Shown here: one piece after another, positions 19,622 through 28,151 of the stretch
Position numbering within the stretch: position 1 is the first letter of the stretch
How the letters are laid out: every line of letters begins with the position of its first letter
Assembly (NCBI RefSeq): GCF_001493375.1
Contig: NZ_LN929893.1
Coordinates: 293,284 to 357,283 of the forward strand
DNA length: 64,000 bases
Origin: Streptomyces specialis
GTDB lineage: Bacteria; Actinomycetota; Actinomycetes; Streptomycetales; Streptomycetaceae
Direction of reading: 5' to 3'
The notes under the pieces: model-generated
What the model was told of the DNA's origin: nothing
Databases searched by the model: none
Seen by the model: only the letters and a program-made list of their open reading frames with translations
Made by a program: the position numbers and the translations under genes

Positions 19622-21229
19622 ATGACCGACATGAACACGCTGCACCCGACCGCCGCTCCCGGCATGACCAGCCAGGCGGACCGGCGCGCCGAGACCAAGG
19701 AGCGGCTCGCCGCTGCCACCTACGATCTGCTGGTCATCGGCGGCGGCATCCTGGGCACCTCGGTCGCCTGGCACGCCGCGCAGTCGGGGCTGCGGGTGGC
19801 AATGGTGGACGCCGGCGACTTCGCCGGCGCCACCTCGTCCGCCTCCTCCAAGCTCGTCCACGGCGGCCTGCGCTACCTCCAGACCGGCGCGGTCAAGCTG
19901 GTCGCCGAGAACCACCACGAGCGGCGGGTCCTGGCCAGGGACGTCGCCCCGCACCTGGTCAACCCGCTCACCTTCTACCTGCCCGTCTACAAGGGCGGCC
20001 CGCACGGCGCCGTCAAGCTCGGCGCCGGCGTCTTCGCCTACTCCGCGCTGTCCGCCTTCGGCGACGGCGTCGGCCGCGTCATATCCCCGGCCAAGGCCGC
20101 CGCCGCCAACCCGGCGCTGCGCACCGAGAACCTCAAGGCCGTCGCCGTCTACGGTGACCACCAGATGAACGACGCCCGCGTCGCCGTGATGACCGTCCGG
20201 GCCGCCGTCCAGTCCGGGGCCGTCGTCCTCAACCACGCCGAGGTCACCGGCCTGCGCTTCACCGGCGGCCGGGTCACCGGCGCCGACCTCAAGGACCGCC
20301 TCGACGGCAGCGAGTTCGGCGTCGACGCCCGCCTGGTGCTCAACGCCACCGGCCCCTGGGTGGACCACCTGCGCCGCATGGAGAACCCGGACGCCGCGCC
20401 CAGCATCCGCCTCTCCAAGGGCGCCCATCTGGTGCTGCGCCGCACCCAGCCCTGGGGCGCCGCGATGGCCACCCCGGTCGACAAGTACCGCATCACCTTC
20501 GCCCTCCCCTGGGAGGACATGCTGCTGCTGGGCACCACCGACGAGCAGTACGAGGGTGACCCGGCGGACGTGCGCGCCACCGAGGCCGACATCCAGCAGA
20601 TCCTCGACGAGGCCGCGTTCTCCGTCCGCGACGAGGCGCTGGACCGGTCGCTGATGACGTACGCCTTCGCCGGGCTGCGGGTGCTGCCCGGCGGGCCGGG
20701 GGGTGTGGAGTCCGCCAAGCGCGAGACGGTCGTCTCCGAGGGCCGCGGCGGCATGCTGTCGGTGGCCGGCGGCAAGTGGACCACCTACCGGCACATCGGC
20801 CGCACCGTGCTGGACAAGCTGGCCAAGCTGCCGAACGTCTCCCTCGGCCGCGACATGGAGCCCGTCTCCGACCTCGTCCGCCACGTGCCGCTGCCCGGTG
20901 TCGCCAACCCCAACGCCGTCGCCCACCGGCTGCTGGTGGACCGCGAGCCGGGCGTCCCCATCGACGCGACGACGGCCCGTCCCCTCGCCACCCACTACGG
21001 CTCGCTGGCCCTCGACATCGCCGACCTCGTCCACCAGGACCCGTCCCTGGGCGAACGCGTCCACCCCGACGGCCCCGAGATCTGGGCGCAGGTCGTCTAC
21101 GCCCGCGACCACGAGTGGGCCGAGACCGCCGACGACGTGCTGCGCCGCCGCACGACGCTGACGATCCGCGGCCTGGACACCGACGAGGTCCGCACCCGTG
21201 TCGAGGAGGTCCTGCACCGGAAGTCCTGA
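19622..21229 (+). CDS. glpD: Aerobic glycerol-3-phosphate dehydrogenase
   Basis: A 535-aa FAD-dependent membrane-associated enzyme oxidising glycerol 3-phosphate to dihydroxyacetone phosphate and passing electrons to quinones. The FAD-binding motif is LLVIGGGILGTSVAWHAA; SSKLVHGGLRYLQTG is the GlpD signature; GGKWTTYR marks the C-terminal part of the FAD domain. The DAO C-terminal domain completes the protein. It is last in the glycerol operon and is followed by a strong hairpin. Confidence 0.96.
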   Translation: MTDMNTLHPTAAPGMTSQADRRAETKERLAAATYDLLVIGGGILGTSVAWHAAQSGLRVAMVDAGDFAGATSSASSKLVHGGLRYLQTGAVKLVAENHHERRVLARDVAPHLVNPLTFYLPVYKGGPHGAVKLGAGVFAYSALSAFGDGVGRVISPAKAAAANPALRTENLKAVAVYGDHQMNDARVAVMTVRAAVQSGAVVLNHAEVTGLRFTGGRVTGADLKDRLDGSEFGVDARLVLNATGPWVDHLRRMENPDAAPSIRLSKGAHLVLRRTQPWGAAMATPVDKYRITFALPWEDMLLLGTTDEQYEGDPADVRATEADIQQILDEAAFSVRDEALDRSLMTYAFAGLRVLPGGPGGVESAKRETVVSEGRGGMLSVAGGKWTTYRHIGRTVLDKLAKLPNVSLGRDMEPVSDLVRHVPLPGVANPNAVAHRLLVDREPGVPIDATTARPLATHYGSLALDIADLVHQDPSLGERVHPDGPEIWAQVVYARDHEWAETADDVLRRRTTLTIRGLDTDEVRTRVEEVLHRKS

Positions 21230-21246
21230 CCCGGTCCCGTCGCCGC

Positions 21247-21306
21247 GCGCACGGTGATCGGGGTGGACCGGCGGTGAGCGGCCGGTCACCCCTGATCACC
21301 GTGCGC
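21247..21306 (+). terminator. Long hairpin terminator after glpD
   Basis: An imperfect inverted repeat of about 25 bp (arms starting GCGCACGGTGATC and ending GATCACCGTGCGC, two single-base bulges) begins 17 nt after the glpD stop. It closes the glycerol operon. No T-tract is present, as is common in Streptomyces. Confidence 0.75.
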
Positions 21307-21423
21307 AGGCGTATGAGGGCTGCGGGCTGGGCACGGTGACGCCGTAGGCTGGGGCCGCACGGAACACTTATGGCAGCCGGGCCGTGAGCACCCCGCTCCG
21401 CCCCGGCCGGGAGGAGGCGCTGG

Positions 21424-22422
21424 GTGATCGAGCTCGAAGGAGTTCCCGAGCTGGTCGACCCGGTCATGGTGGCCGCGTTCGAGGGCTGGAACGATGCGGG
21501 TGACGCCGCCTCCGCCGCGGTCGCCCATCTGGAGCGGGAGTGGAAGGGCGAGGTGTTCGCCGCCCTGGACGCCGAGGACTACTACGACTTCCAGGTCAAC
21601 CGGCCGCACATCTGGCTGGACGGCGGCGTGCGCCGCGTCACCTGGCCGACGACCCGGCTGTCGGTGGTCCGCATCGGCTCGGAGAACGGGCCGGTCAAGC
21701 GGCGGGACCTGGTGCTGGTGCGCGGCATCGAGCCCAGCATGCGCTGGCGTTCGTTCTGCAACGAGATCCTGGGCTTCGCCCACGAGTTGGGCGTGGAGAT
21801 GGTGGTGGTGCTCGGCGCGCTGCTGGGCGACACCCCGCACACCCGGCCGGTGCCCGTCACCAGCGTGACGTCGGACGAGGACCTGGCCCGCACCCTGGAC
21901 CTGGAGGAGTCGCGGTACGAGGGCCCCACCGGCATCGTCGGCATCCTCCAGGAGGCGTGCACCCACGCCGGGGTCCCGGCCGTCACGCTGTGGGCGGCCG
22001 TCCCGCACTACGTGGCCCAGCCTCCCAACCCGAAGGCGTCGCTCGCCCTGTTGCACGCCCTGGAGGACCTGCTCGACGTCAACGTCCCGCTGGGCGACCT
22101 CCCGGAGGACGCCCGTGCCTGGCAGATCGGCGTGGACCAACTGGCCGCCGAGGACAGCGAGGTGGCGGAGTACGTGAAGTCGCTGGAGGAGGCCAGGGAC
22201 ACCGCCGAGCTGCCGGAGGCGTCCGGCGAGGCCATCGCCAAGGAGTTCGAGCGCTACCTGCGCCGCCGCGACGGCCAGGCGCCCGCCGCCGACCCCGGCT
22301 CGTATCTGCGCGACCCGGGCAGCGGCCGGCCCAGGCCCCGCCGCCGCCCGCCGGAGGGCGGCGAGGGCCAGGGCCCGCAGGAGCCGGGACCGCCCCCGGG
22401 CGGGCCCGACTCCGACGACTGA
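21424..22422 (+). CDS. PAC2-family protein
   Basis: A 332-aa member of the PAC2 (proteasome assembly chaperone 2-like) superfamily, widespread in actinobacteria. Recognisable segments are VMVAAFEGWNDAGDAASAAV near the start and VVVLGALLGDTPHTRPVPV in the middle; the last 60 residues are Pro/Arg/Gly-rich and probably disordered. The molecular function in bacteria is not established. The start is a GTG at 21424 behind GGAGG. It is convergent with mshC, with a hairpin between. Confidence 0.88.
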   Translation: MIELEGVPELVDPVMVAAFEGWNDAGDAASAAVAHLEREWKGEVFAALDAEDYYDFQVNRPHIWLDGGVRRVTWPTTRLSVVRIGSENGPVKRRDLVLVRGIEPSMRWRSFCNEILGFAHELGVEMVVVLGALLGDTPHTRPVPVTSVTSDEDLARTLDLEESRYEGPTGIVGILQEACTHAGVPAVTLWAAVPHYVAQPPNPKASLALLHALEDLLDVNVPLGDLPEDARAWQIGVDQLAAEDSEVAEYVKSLEEARDTAELPEASGEAIAKEFERYLRRRDGQAPAADPGSYLRDPGSGRPRPRRRPPEGGEGQGPQEPGPPPGGPDSDD

Positions 22423-22428
22423 CACTCC

Positions 22429-22454
22429 CCGGCCGGCGCGGACGCGCCGGCCGG
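22429..22454. terminator. Bidirectional hairpin between PAC2 gene and mshC
   Basis: A perfect 11-bp stem (CCGGCCGGCGC with its complement) and 4-nt loop sit between the convergent stops at 22422 and 22477. It is positioned to end both transcripts. Confidence 0.7.
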
Positions 22455-22476
22455 AGCCGTCAGGGCTCCGTCAGGG

Positions 22477-23706
22477 TCAGAGCGCGACGCCCAGCAGCGC
22501 GTCCACCGCGCGGGACACCACCCCGGTGGCTCCCGTGTCGTCACCGCCCGCGCCGTGCTGCGCGTCGGCCCAGCGGTCCACGGCGGCCAGCGCGGCCGGG
22601 GCGTCGAGGTCGTCGGCCAGGGCCGCGCGGATCTCCTCGACCACCGCTCCGGCCGGCGGCCCGTCGGGCCGGGAGACCGCGGCCCGCCAGTGCGCCAGCC
22701 GCCGCTCCGCGCCCGCCAGGTCCGCGTCCGTCCACTCCCAGTCCGAGCGGTAGTGGTGGGCCAGCAGCGCCAGCCGGATCGCCGCCGGGTCGGTGCCCGC
22801 GGCGCGCAGCCGTGAGACGAAGACCAGGTTCCCCTTGGACTTCGACATCTTCTCGCCCTCGTACGCCACCATCCCGGCATGCACGTAGGACGCCGCGTAC
22901 GGGTGCTCACCGGTCAGGACCTGGGCGTGCGCGGCGCCCATCTCGTGGTGCGGGAAGGCGAGATCGGAGCCGCCGCCCTGCATGTCGAAGCCCATGCCGA
23001 GCTTGTCGAGGGCGATGGCGACGCACTCGATGTGCCAGCCGGGCCGCCCCGGGCCGAGCGAGGCGCCGTCCCACGAGGGCTCACCGGGGCGGGCCGCCCG
23101 CCACAGCAGCGGGTCGACCGGGTTCTTCTTGCCGGGCCGCTCCGGGTCGCCGCCGCGCTCGGCCGACAGCGTCCGCATCGCGGCGGCGTCCAGCCGCGAC
23201 ACCTCCCCGAAGTGCCGGGCGGAGTCGACCGAGAAGTACACGTCGCCGTCCACGTCGTAGGCGGCGCCCATGGTCCGCAGCCGCTCGATGAGGGGAACGA
23301 TGTCCGGTATCGCCTCCACGGCCCCGATGTAGTGGCGCGGCGGCAGGAGCCGCAGGGCCGTCATGTCCTCGCGGAACAGGGCCGTCTCGCGCTCGGCCAG
23401 CGCCGTCCACTCCACGCCCGTCGCGGCGGCGCGCTCCAGCAGCGGATCGTCCACGTCGGTGACGTTCTGCACGTAGTGCACCTCGCGCCCGGCGTCGAGC
23501 CAGACCCGCTGCGCGAGGTCGAACGCGACATACGTCGCCGCGTGCCCCATGTGGGTCGCGTCGTAGGGGGTGATCCCGCACACGTAGAGCCGCGCGACGG
23601 GACCGGGGCCGAGCGTCACCCGGCCGTCCGTCGAGGTGTCGTGAACCGTGAGATCACGGCCCTGACCGGGCAGGACGGGGACCTTGGGAGCGGGCCAGGC
23701 ATACAT
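22477..23706 (-). CDS. mshC: Cysteine:1D-myo-inositol glucosamine ligase MshC
   Basis: A 409-aa ATP-dependent ligase that joins cysteine to GlcN-Ins in mycothiol biosynthesis; homologous to cysteinyl-tRNA synthetase without the tRNA-binding part. The HIGH-type motif is THMGHAATY, the KMSKS motif is [10 protein letters not shown], and zinc-binding residues include the Cys in YVCGITPYD and the [12 protein letters not shown] segment. Length fits MshC, not CysRS. The ATG at 23706 ([10 protein letters not shown]) is preferred over an in-frame start 51 nt earlier. It is last in a minus-strand group with SCO1664-like and DUF3090 genes. Confidence 0.96.
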   Translation of the reverse strand: MYAWPAPKVPVLPGQGRDLTVHDTSTDGRVTLGPGPVARLYVCGITPYDATHMGHAATYVAFDLAQRVWLDAGREVHYVQNVTDVDDPLLERAAATGVEWTALAERETALFREDMTALRLLPPRHYIGAVEAIPDIVPLIERLRTMGAAYDVDGDVYFSVDSARHFGEVSRLDAAAMRTLSAERGGDPERPGKKNPVDPLLWRAARPGEPSWDGASLGPGRPGWHIECVAIALDKLGMGFDMQGGGSDLAFPHHEMGAAHAQVLTGEHPYAASYVHAGMVAYEGEKMSKSKGNLVFVSRLRAAGTDPAAIRLALLAHHYRSDWEWTDADLAGAERRLAHWRAAVSRPDGPPAGAVVEEIRAALADDLDAPAALAAVDRWADAQHGAGGDDTGATGVVSRAVDALLGVAL

Positions 23707-23769
23707 GCTCCCGAGCCTATCCGCCCCTTCCGCACCGGGACGACGGCACCCCGGCACGGCCCGCCGCCG

Positions 23770-24651
23770 CTACACCAGGGGCCAGGGGATGGCGGGCCAC
23801 TCGCCGCCGGGGCGCGGGTGGTGGCCGTCGGCCAGCAGGGCCGCCGTCCGGTCGCGCAGCGCCTCGCACTCGGCCGGGGTGAGCAGCTCGCCCAGCCGGG
23901 CCATCAGCGGTCCCGGCGCGGCGAGTTGGTCCAGCAGCCCGGCGAGCGCGGTCCGTACGCCGGCGGGCAGCGGCTCGCCGGCCCAACCCCACAGCAGGGT
24001 GCGGAGCTTGTTCTCGGTGTGGAACGTGACGCCGTGGTCGATCCCGAAGAGTCTGCCGTCGGGGAGCGGCAGCAGATGGCCGCCCTTGCGGTCGCCGTTG
24101 TTGATGACCGCGTCCAGGGCCGCGACGCGGCGCAGCCGTTCGTCGTCGGCGTGCACCAGCAGGGCGGTCCGGCCGCCCCCGACGTCCGCGAAGCCCACGG
24201 CCTTCCAGCCCGGCTCGGGCGCGTCGGCCTCGACGAGGGCCAGCAGCCCGCCGGGGCCCTGCTCCCCGCCGTCCCCGCGGTCCGGGCCGTCCGGGTCGTC
24301 CGCCTCCGGCTCGTCCGGCGCCGGGCCCACCCAGAGCTGGCACATGCCCTCGCCGAGCGGCCCGTCGCGCAGCACCGTGGGCGGCACGATGTCCCAGCCC
24401 AGCGCCCGGGACACCTCGTAGGCCGCGACCTCGCGGGCGGCGAGCGTGCCGTCGGGGAAGTCCCACAACGGGCGCTCCCCCGCGACCGGTTTGTAGACGC
24501 ACGGCAGGCGCCGGCCGTCGAGGTCGGCGGTGGCGAACAGGACGGCGTTGGACGCCTCCGCGATGCGACCGCGCACGGTCAGTTCGCCGCGGGCCAGCAC
24601 CGCTTCCGCCGTCACACCCGGCTTCGGCGGTATCCGTTCTGGCGCGGACAT
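23770..24651 (-). CDS. SCO1664-family protein (TIGR03843, kinase-like)
   Basis: A 293-aa conserved actinobacterial protein of unknown function with a PI3/4-kinase-like fold pattern: LPCVYKPVAGERPLWDFPDG (possible ATP-binding Lys), then DAVINNGDRKGGHLL and FGIDHGVTFH, which resemble the catalytic and metal-binding loops of that kinase superfamily. The start at ATG 24651 overlaps the end of the DUF3090 gene by 40 nt, implying translational coupling. Its neighbours (DUF3090, histidine phosphatase, mshC) form a conserved set. Substrate unknown. Confidence 0.88.
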   Translation of the reverse strand: MSAPERIPPKPGVTAEAVLARGELTVRGRIAEASNAVLFATADLDGRRLPCVYKPVAGERPLWDFPDGTLAAREVAAYEVSRALGWDIVPPTVLRDGPLGEGMCQLWVGPAPDEPEADDPDGPDRGDGGEQGPGGLLALVEADAPEPGWKAVGFADVGGGRTALLVHADDERLRRVAALDAVINNGDRKGGHLLPLPDGRLFGIDHGVTFHTENKLRTLLWGWAGEPLPAGVRTALAGLLDQLAAPGPLMARLGELLTPAECEALRDRTAALLADGHHPRPGGEWPAIPWPLV

Positions 24652-25205
24652 ACGTGTCCTTCCGGGTCGAGCGGCAGGCTGCACAGCGGGCAGGGCGGCC
24701 GTCCGGCGTTGACGACTTCCAGGGCGCGCTTGGCGAACGCGCGGGCCATGGTGCCGCTGAGCCGGACGCGCAGCATGGGCGGGCCGTTCTCGTCGTCCCG
24801 CAGCAGCCGCTCCTCGGCCTCCGCGAAGTCCTCCTCGGACTCCGCCTCCAGCTCGACCAGCGCCTGGGCCTCCACGATCATGCGCTCGTTCTCGCTGTCC
24901 CAGGCCAGCGCCATGGTGCCGACGCGGAACTCCTCCTCGACGGGCGTCTGGAGGGGTTCGGTGTCGGAGAGTTCGGCGGGCGCGACGGCCGGCACGGTCG
25001 TATTGCCGCCGGAGCGCCGCACCACCTCGTCCAGCAGCTCGTCGATCCGCTCGGCGAGCGCCTCGACCTGGGCCTTCTCCAGGGCGACACTGGTGGTGCG
25101 GCCCGCCGCCGTTGCCTGGAGGAAGAAGGTACGGCGGCCAGGGAGCCCGACCGTGCCCGCGACAAAGCGTTCGGGAGGGTCGTAGAGGAACACCTGACGG
25201 GACAC
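24612..25205 (-). CDS. DUF3090 family protein
   Basis: A 197-aa conserved protein (TIGR03847 type) starting MSRQVFLYDPPERFVAGTVG. The middle is acidic and the C-terminus carries a likely zinc knuckle, PPCPLCSLPLDPEGHVCPRQNG, whose spaced cysteines resemble a rubredoxin-like zinc ribbon. The function is unknown; it is consistently encoded next to the SCO1664-type kinase-like protein and the phosphatase seen here. Confidence 0.9.
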   Translation of the reverse strand: MSRQVFLYDPPERFVAGTVGLPGRRTFFLQATAAGRTTSVALEKAQVEALAERIDELLDEVVRRSGGNTTVPAVAPAELSDTEPLQTPVEEEFRVGTMALAWDSENERMIVEAQALVELEAESEEDFAEAEERLLRDDENGPPMLRVRLSGTMARAFAKRALEVVNAGRPPCPLCSLPLDPEGHVCPRQNGYRRSRV

Positions 25206-25278
25206 GTACTGCTCCGTGGGGTCGACTGCTTGCTGCTTCGGGACACTGGCACCCTACTGCGCTTCGCGATCTACGTGC

Positions 25279-25971
25279 CTAGGCACCGCCGCCCACCGGC
25301 GCCTCGGTGGCCTCGGCGGCGTCACGGTCGGCCTCGGCCGTGTGCGGGACGAACTCGGCCAGGTCACCGGTGTCGCCGAAACGCAGCAGCAACGGCGGCT
25401 CGCCGTACCGGATCGCCGTCACCGAGGCCGGGTGCGGCAGGATCCGCTGGAACAGGTCGAGATGGAGCCCGAGGGCGTCGGCGACGACGGCCTTGATGTT
25501 GTCGCCGTGGGTGCACATCAGCCAGACGGCGTCGGCGCCGTGCTCCCGGCCGACCCTGGCGTCCCACTCCCGGGCCGCCGCCACCACCCGGGCGCTCATG
25601 GCCCGCAGCGCCTCGCCGCCGGGGAAGACGACGGCGGACGGCTGGCGCCGGACGGTCGTCATCAGCGGCTCCTCGGCCAGCTCCTTGAGCGAGCGGTTCG
25701 TCCACTCGCCGTAGTCGCACTCGACGATCCGCTCCTCCTCGTGCACCGGCAGCTCGGGCCGGGCCTCCCGCAGCGGCGCCAGGGTCTCGGCGCACCGCTG
25801 GAGCGGACTGTGCACGGCGACGGCCAGCGGCACGCCGGCCAGCCGCCCCGGCAGCGCGGCGGCCTGCGCGGCGCCGTGGTCGTCGAGACCGACGCCGGGC
25901 GTGCGACCGGCGAGCAGCCCCGAGGAGTTGGCGGTGGTGCGGCCGTGGCGGAGGAGCAGCAGGGTGGGCAT
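25279..25971 (-). CDS. Histidine phosphatase family protein (MSMEG_4193 type)
   Basis: A 230-aa phosphoglycerate-mutase-like histidine phosphatase. The catalytic histidine is in LLLLRHGRTTAN, the second Arg/Glu set in IVECDYGEWTNRSL, and the second histidine in WLMCTHGDNIKAVVAD. The protein belongs to the actinobacterial subgroup that travels with DUF3090 and SCO1664-like genes. The physiological substrate is unknown. It starts 37 nt after the F420-dependent oxidoreductase stop, suggesting one transcript. Confidence 0.9.
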   Translation of the reverse strand: MPTLLLLRHGRTTANSSGLLAGRTPGVGLDDHGAAQAAALPGRLAGVPLAVAVHSPLQRCAETLAPLREARPELPVHEEERIVECDYGEWTNRSLKELAEEPLMTTVRRQPSAVVFPGGEALRAMSARVVAAAREWDARVGREHGADAVWLMCTHGDNIKAVVADALGLHLDLFQRILPHPASVTAIRYGEPPLLLRFGDTGDLAEFVPHTAEADRDAAEATEAPVGGGA

Positions 25972-26008
25972 GGCGTCAGCCTAGGCGAGGCCCGCGGGGT
26001 CCGGCCGG

Positions 26009-27058
26009 TCAGGCCAGACCGGCGCGTTCCAGGGCCTCGGCCCCGGCCCGCAGCGAGGCGAGCCGCTCGTCGAGGGTGAAGCCGGCGGGGGCGAGGGAGA
26101 GGGTCGTGACACCGGCCTCGGCGTAGGCCACCATCCGGTCCGCGACGCGTTCCACGGGCCCGATGAGGGTCGTGGAGTCGATGAGCCGGTGCGGAACGGC
26201 CGCGGCGGCGCCCTGCTTGTCGCCGGCCAGGTACCGGTCCTGGATCTCGGCTGCCTCCTTCTCGTACCCCATGCGCCGGGCGAGCCGGTTGTAGAAGTTC
26301 TGCTCGCGGCTGCCCATGCCGCCGACGTACAGCGCGGTGTACGGGCGGAAGTGGTCGGCGAGCGCCTCGATGTCGTCGCCGAGCGCCATCGGCACGGTCG
26401 GCACGACGTCGAAGCCGTCGAGGGTCTGCCCGGCCTTCTCCCGCCCGGCGCGCAGGGCGCCGAGCGTGGTCTCCTCGGCGTGCTCGGGGGCGAAGAAGAT
26501 CAGCAGGGCGCCGTCCGCGATCTCGCCCGTCAGGGCCAGGTTCTTCGGCCCGATGGCGGCGATGTAGAGCGGGATCCGCTCGCGCACCGGGTGGACCGTG
26601 AGCTTGATGGGCTTGCCGGGGCCGCCGGGCAGCGGCAGCGTCCAGTGCTCGCCCTGGTGGGTCAGGCGCTCGCGGGCCATGGCCTTGCGGACGATCTCCA
26701 CGTACTCCCGGGTGCGGGCCAGCGGGCGGTCGAACTTCACCCCGTACCAGCCCTCGGAGACCTGCGGTCCCGAGACGCCGAGGCCGAGGCGAAACCGCCC
26801 GCCGGAGAGGGAGTCGAGGGTCGCGGCGGTCATCGCCGTCATGGCGGGGGGGGGGGCCGGGATCTGGAAGATGCCCGAGCCGACGTCGATGCGCCGGGTC
26901 TGGGCGGCGACCCACGACAGCACGGTCGCGCCGTCCGAGCCGTACGCCTCGGCGGCCCAGCAGACGGCGTAGCCGAGCCGGTCCGCCTCCTGGGCGACCG
27001 CGAGGTTGTCCGCGTCCATCCCGGCACCCCAGTAGCCGAGGTTGATCCCGAGGCGCAT
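26009..27058 (-). CDS. LLM-class F420-dependent oxidoreductase
   Basis: A 349-aa TIM-barrel luciferase-like monooxygenase-fold enzyme, expected to use reduced F420. MRLGINLGYWGAGMDADN is a typical N-terminus, and DSLSGGRFRLGLGVSGPQVSEGWYG is the family cofactor-binding region. Substrate unknown. The ATG at 27058 follows AAGGAGAGCGACG. An 11-G run at 26846-26856 makes the sequence IPAPPPAMTAMTA where relatives usually have IPGRTPAMTAMTA; this may be a base-calling error. First gene of the mshC-side minus-strand group. Confidence 0.9.
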   Translation of the reverse strand: MRLGINLGYWGAGMDADNLAVAQEADRLGYAVCWAAEAYGSDGATVLSWVAAQTRRIDVGSGIFQIPAPPPAMTAMTAATLDSLSGGRFRLGLGVSGPQVSEGWYGVKFDRPLARTREYVEIVRKAMARERLTHQGEHWTLPLPGGPGKPIKLTVHPVRERIPLYIAAIGPKNLALTGEIADGALLIFFAPEHAEETTLGALRAGREKAGQTLDGFDVVPTVPMALGDDIEALADHFRPYTALYVGGMGSREQNFYNRLARRMGYEKEAAEIQDRYLAGDKQGAAAAVPHRLIDSTTLIGPVERVADRMVAYAEAGVTTLSLAPAGFTLDERLASLRAGAEALERAGLA

Positions 27059-27164
27059 CGTCGCTCTCCTTAACAGCCGATCCGGCCGCTCAAGCCGCTC
27101 TACCGGGCGGTAACACACCGGTCCCCCGGACTGTACTGCCTCGCCGCAAGTACGCTCAACGGCC

Positions 27165-28151
27165 ATGGATCACCGGCACCTGGGCCGCACCGGCCTGCGC
27201 GTCTCCCGGCTCGGCCTCGGCACCCTCACCTGGGCCCGGGACACCGGCGAGGAGGACGCCTCGGCACTGCTCAAGACGTTCTGGGAGGCGGGCGGCACCC
27301 TGGTGGACACGGCGGACGTCTACGCGGACGGCGGCGCCGAGTATCTGCTGGGCCGGCTCATCGGCGGGCTGGTGCCGCGCGGGGACCTCGTCATCGCGAC
27401 CAAGGCGGGCAGCGTGCCGGACGCGGACCGGCGTTTCGACACCTCGCGCGGCCATCTGCTGGCCGCGCTCGACGCCTCGCTGGAACGGCTCGGCGTGGAT
27501 CACGTGGACCTGTGGCAGGTGCACGCCTTCGACGCGGCGACGCCGCTGGAGGAGACGCTCCAGGCGCTGGACATCGCGGTCGCCAGCGGCCGGGCCCGGT
27601 ACGCCGGGGTGTCCAACTTCTGCGGCTGGCAGCTCGCCAAGGCCGCGACCTGGCAACTGGCCGCGCCGGGCACCCGGTTCCCGCTGGCCAGCACCCAGAT
27701 GGAGTACTCGCTGCTCCAGCGCGGTGTGGAACGGGAGGTGCTTCCGGCCGCACGCGATCTGGGCCTGGGGCTGCTGCCGTCCTCCCCGCTGGGACGCGGC
27801 GTGCTCACCGGCAAGTACCGCCAGGGCGCCCGGCCGGCGGGCTCGCGCGGGGCGTCCGGGCTGCTCGGGGCGTTCGTCGCGCCGTACCTGGACGAGGCGG
27901 CGAGCCGGATCGTGGACGCGGTGACGATAGCGGCGGACGGGCTGGCGGTCACCCCGCTCCAGGTGGCCCTGGCGTGGGTGCGCGACCGGCCGGGGGTGAC
28001 GGCGCCGATCGTCGGCGCGCGGACGGCGCGCCAGCTCGCCGAGGCGCTGTCAGTGGAGGCCCTTAACCTTCCGGAGGAGATCCGCCGAGCGCTGGACGAC
28101 GTCTCGGCGCCCCTGCACCGTTACCCCGACCAGGACTGGAGCGAGCTGTGA
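27165..28151 (+). CDS. Aldo/keto reductase
   Basis: A 328-aa NADPH-dependent AKR of the YajO/voltage-gated potassium channel beta-like branch. Catalytic tetrad residues are visible: Asp and Tyr in VDTADVYADGGAEY, Lys in VIATKAG, and His in LWQVHAFD. The cofactor-binding SSPLGRGVLTGKY and GARTARQLAEAL segments are present. Divergent from the LLM oxidoreductase with 106 nt between starts, and overlapping the next gene by four bases (GTGA), so it is probably co-translated with the RecD-like protein. Confidence 0.92.
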   Translation: MDHRHLGRTGLRVSRLGLGTLTWARDTGEEDASALLKTFWEAGGTLVDTADVYADGGAEYLLGRLIGGLVPRGDLVIATKAGSVPDADRRFDTSRGHLLAALDASLERLGVDHVDLWQVHAFDAATPLEETLQALDIAVASGRARYAGVSNFCGWQLAKAATWQLAAPGTRFPLASTQMEYSLLQRGVEREVLPAARDLGLGLLPSSPLGRGVLTGKYRQGARPAGSRGASGLLGAFVAPYLDEAASRIVDAVTIAADGLAVTPLQVALAWVRDRPGVTAPIVGARTARQLAEALSVEALNLPEEIRRALDDVSAPLHRYPDQDWSEL

